Of a DNA stretch of 64,000 bases, positions 62,603 to 64,000 are shown in pieces. Numbering within the stretch: the first letter of the stretch is position 1; the number at the start of each line of letters is the position of its first letter. This DNA is from Lactarius indigo (lineage: Eukaryota > Basidiomycota > Agaricomycetes > Russulales > Russulaceae), in contig JAFKAC010000006.1 of NCBI GenBank assembly GCA_025766275.1, positions 248,001 to 312,000 of the forward strand, given 5' to 3'. The position numbers and the translations under genes were made by a program. The notes under the pieces are model-generated. The model was not told where the DNA came from. It saw only the letters and a list, made by a program, of their open reading frames with translations, and made no database searches.

Positions 62603-64000
62603 ATGGCGATCTCCTCTAGTTCGTCTCGTCACAAGAAACCGGTCAGGACCAAATGGCGCTCCACGAAAGTGATGAACATGCACGACCTCGCACGCGACGA
62701 CGACTTTCTCTCTCACCTTCTTGTCGAGAAACTCGGTACGGACAACGTCCCCCTCCTTGTCCATAAAATGGATCCTTCTCGTCGACTCCCAAAGACCAAC
62801 CCGAACGACCTCATGACAATCATTCGGCGCGTATGTTCTCTCCAAATCCTCTCGAGGCGCCCTCGTCTTTCATCGCGCCAATTTACGCGTCGTTTTTCTC
62901 TTTGACAGCTTGTTTCCGTCAAGGGCTCCTCCTCCGCTGCTATCCACCACGCTGTCGACCGCCTTCTCGAGTGCGTTTTCTTACCCTCCTCTTCCCAACC
63001 ACCGCTCATCTGGCCTCAGACTCCCTTCTGTTCGTTATTTCACCAAGGGCTTCAACGAACGAGAGGTCAACTCATTTGCCACGTTTGTCCCTTCCTTGAC
63101 ATCCCGTTCCCTACTACGCTGCTCACCCCCCTTTTCTCAAACACAGACATGCTTCTCGCTACATGGAGCTATACCTCCCAACAGGTTCCATCGAGATCGC
63201 TCACACGCAGAGGTACTCTCATCGTACTGGCAAATCTGAGCTCTGCATTCTTGCCACCCGCCCTCTTGCCCCAGGCACCGTCCTCTCCGAGCTCAAAGGT
63301 TCCATGGCCGATCTTTCCGAGGCTGATGAACTTGAACTTAAGCGCACTGATCGCCGCAACTCACATGGGGGCATTCGCCGAGATTTCAGCGTTATTCACT
63401 CGAAGCAACTGAAGAAAAATCACCTTTTCTTGGGGCCGGCCCGATTCGTCAATGTGAGTGCAAAGGTCCCATGTTCTTGCTTCCCTGCCCGTACTTCCCC
63501 AATTCGTATACATGCTTTACTCACGCGGTCCCCTCCCCCCCCCCTCCCCCCCCCCCCCTCCTTTTACCCATTCTTCTAAAATGTTAATAGCACGACTGCG
63601 ACAACAACTGCGAGCTCTTCCGGGAGGGCCGCTACATTACTTTCCGAGTGATCAAGCCCGTTGCGGTTGGCGAGGAAGTGACAGCACACTATGGTGACGG
63701 CTACTGTACGTACACATTCGCCCCTTTCCTCTCACGTCAAACGTGACCCCTCCCTTTCTCATGCCTGTCAGTTGGTCGCGGAAACCGTGATTGTCTCTGC
63801 GAGACATGTGAGCGACGCGGCGTGGGTGGGTACGGCCCGCCCCTCCAGCTCTCTGACGATGGCCGCTCCGACGAGTCCTCCGATGTAGAGCTCCCCGATA
63901 GAGACGGCGACGAAGAGCCCGTGGTGAACGTCAACGAACGGCGTACCCGTAGAGGTGTCTACGCCGTGCTCAAAGAGTCGGATGCAGAACCCACCGAAGA
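62603..64000 (+). CDS. SET9: Histone H4-K20 methyltransferase Set9 (3' truncated by window)
   Basis: Starts MAISSSSSRHKKPVRTKWRS after a pyrimidine-rich leader. Exons give MHDLARDDDFLSHLLVEKLG, NDLMTIIRRLVSVKGSSSA, VRYFTKGFNEREVNSFATHA, SRYMELYLPTGSIEIAHTQR, then the SET core: LCILATRPLAPGTVLSELKG, the NHDC motif in FVNHDCDNNCELF, GEEVTAHYGDGYFGRGNRDC and post-SET cysteines LCETCERRG. The SUV4-20/Set9 type is recognisable from the N-terminal domain and NHDC context. It methylates H4 lysine 20 in chromatin, linked to the DNA-damage response. The frame continues acidic and runs off the end of the window. Confidence 0.93.
63531..63562 (+). repeat. Poly-C tract inside a SET9 intron
   Basis: A run of about 30 bases that is nearly all C, interrupted by single T bases, lies in the intron before the NHDC exon. 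It is a likely spot for sequencing or replication slippage. Confidence 0.85.

Overview
The window looks like nuclear DNA of a filamentous basidiomycete, most likely an Agaricomycete. Genes are dense, on both strands, and broken by many 45-70 nt spliceosomal introns. The proteins are typical eukaryotic/fungal ones (Nup50/Nup2, Gyp1, Pex5, Trm44, Set9, Rec114, Nse4, ARPC4), and several families are mostly known from basidiomycetes. I saw no operons, CRISPR arrays, intact transposons or recognisable tRNA genes. All gene models were spliced by hand from the sequence.

Left half (1-29,900) is ordinary, well-preserved gene space: Nup50-like nucleoporin (3' part), Gyp1 Rab-GAP, a long protein ending in a HicA/YcfA-like fold, a single-pass membrane protein with two lectin-like domains, a DUF7727-type membrane protein, Ap4A phosphorylase, an unknown Pro/Ser-rich protein, a bZIP factor head-to-head with MRI1 (methionine salvage), a Rec114-like meiotic protein, ETF-alpha head-to-head with PEX5 (fatty-acid oxidation and peroxisome import), TRM44 and an HNH-nuclease-domain protein. 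Reading frames here splice cleanly.

Middle (30,000-45,000) is a rearranged block: a degenerate F-box-like locus, a BTB/POZ gene plus a decayed copy of it, a GH17-type glucanase gene with an inverted second copy that is a pseudogene, and a dihydroxyacid dehydratase (ILV3) gene carrying two frame breaks. The inverted repeat also carries the 3' end of NSE4: one arm keeps the intact glucanase, the other keeps the intact NSE4.

Right part (45,000-64,000) has ARPC4, a nucleolar FKBP with three frame breaks, a 5.5 kb gene-poor stretch, a frame-broken short-chain dehydrogenase, a coiled-coil protein, two UDP-glucose pyrophosphorylase paralogues tail to tail (one with a single-base frame break), ribosomal protein eS8 and the start of the histone methyltransferase Set9.

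The points most worth a second look are the inverted duplication with reciprocal loss, the recurrent +1 base (mostly T) disruptions in otherwise spliceable genes, and the two tight divergent promoters linking functionally related genes.
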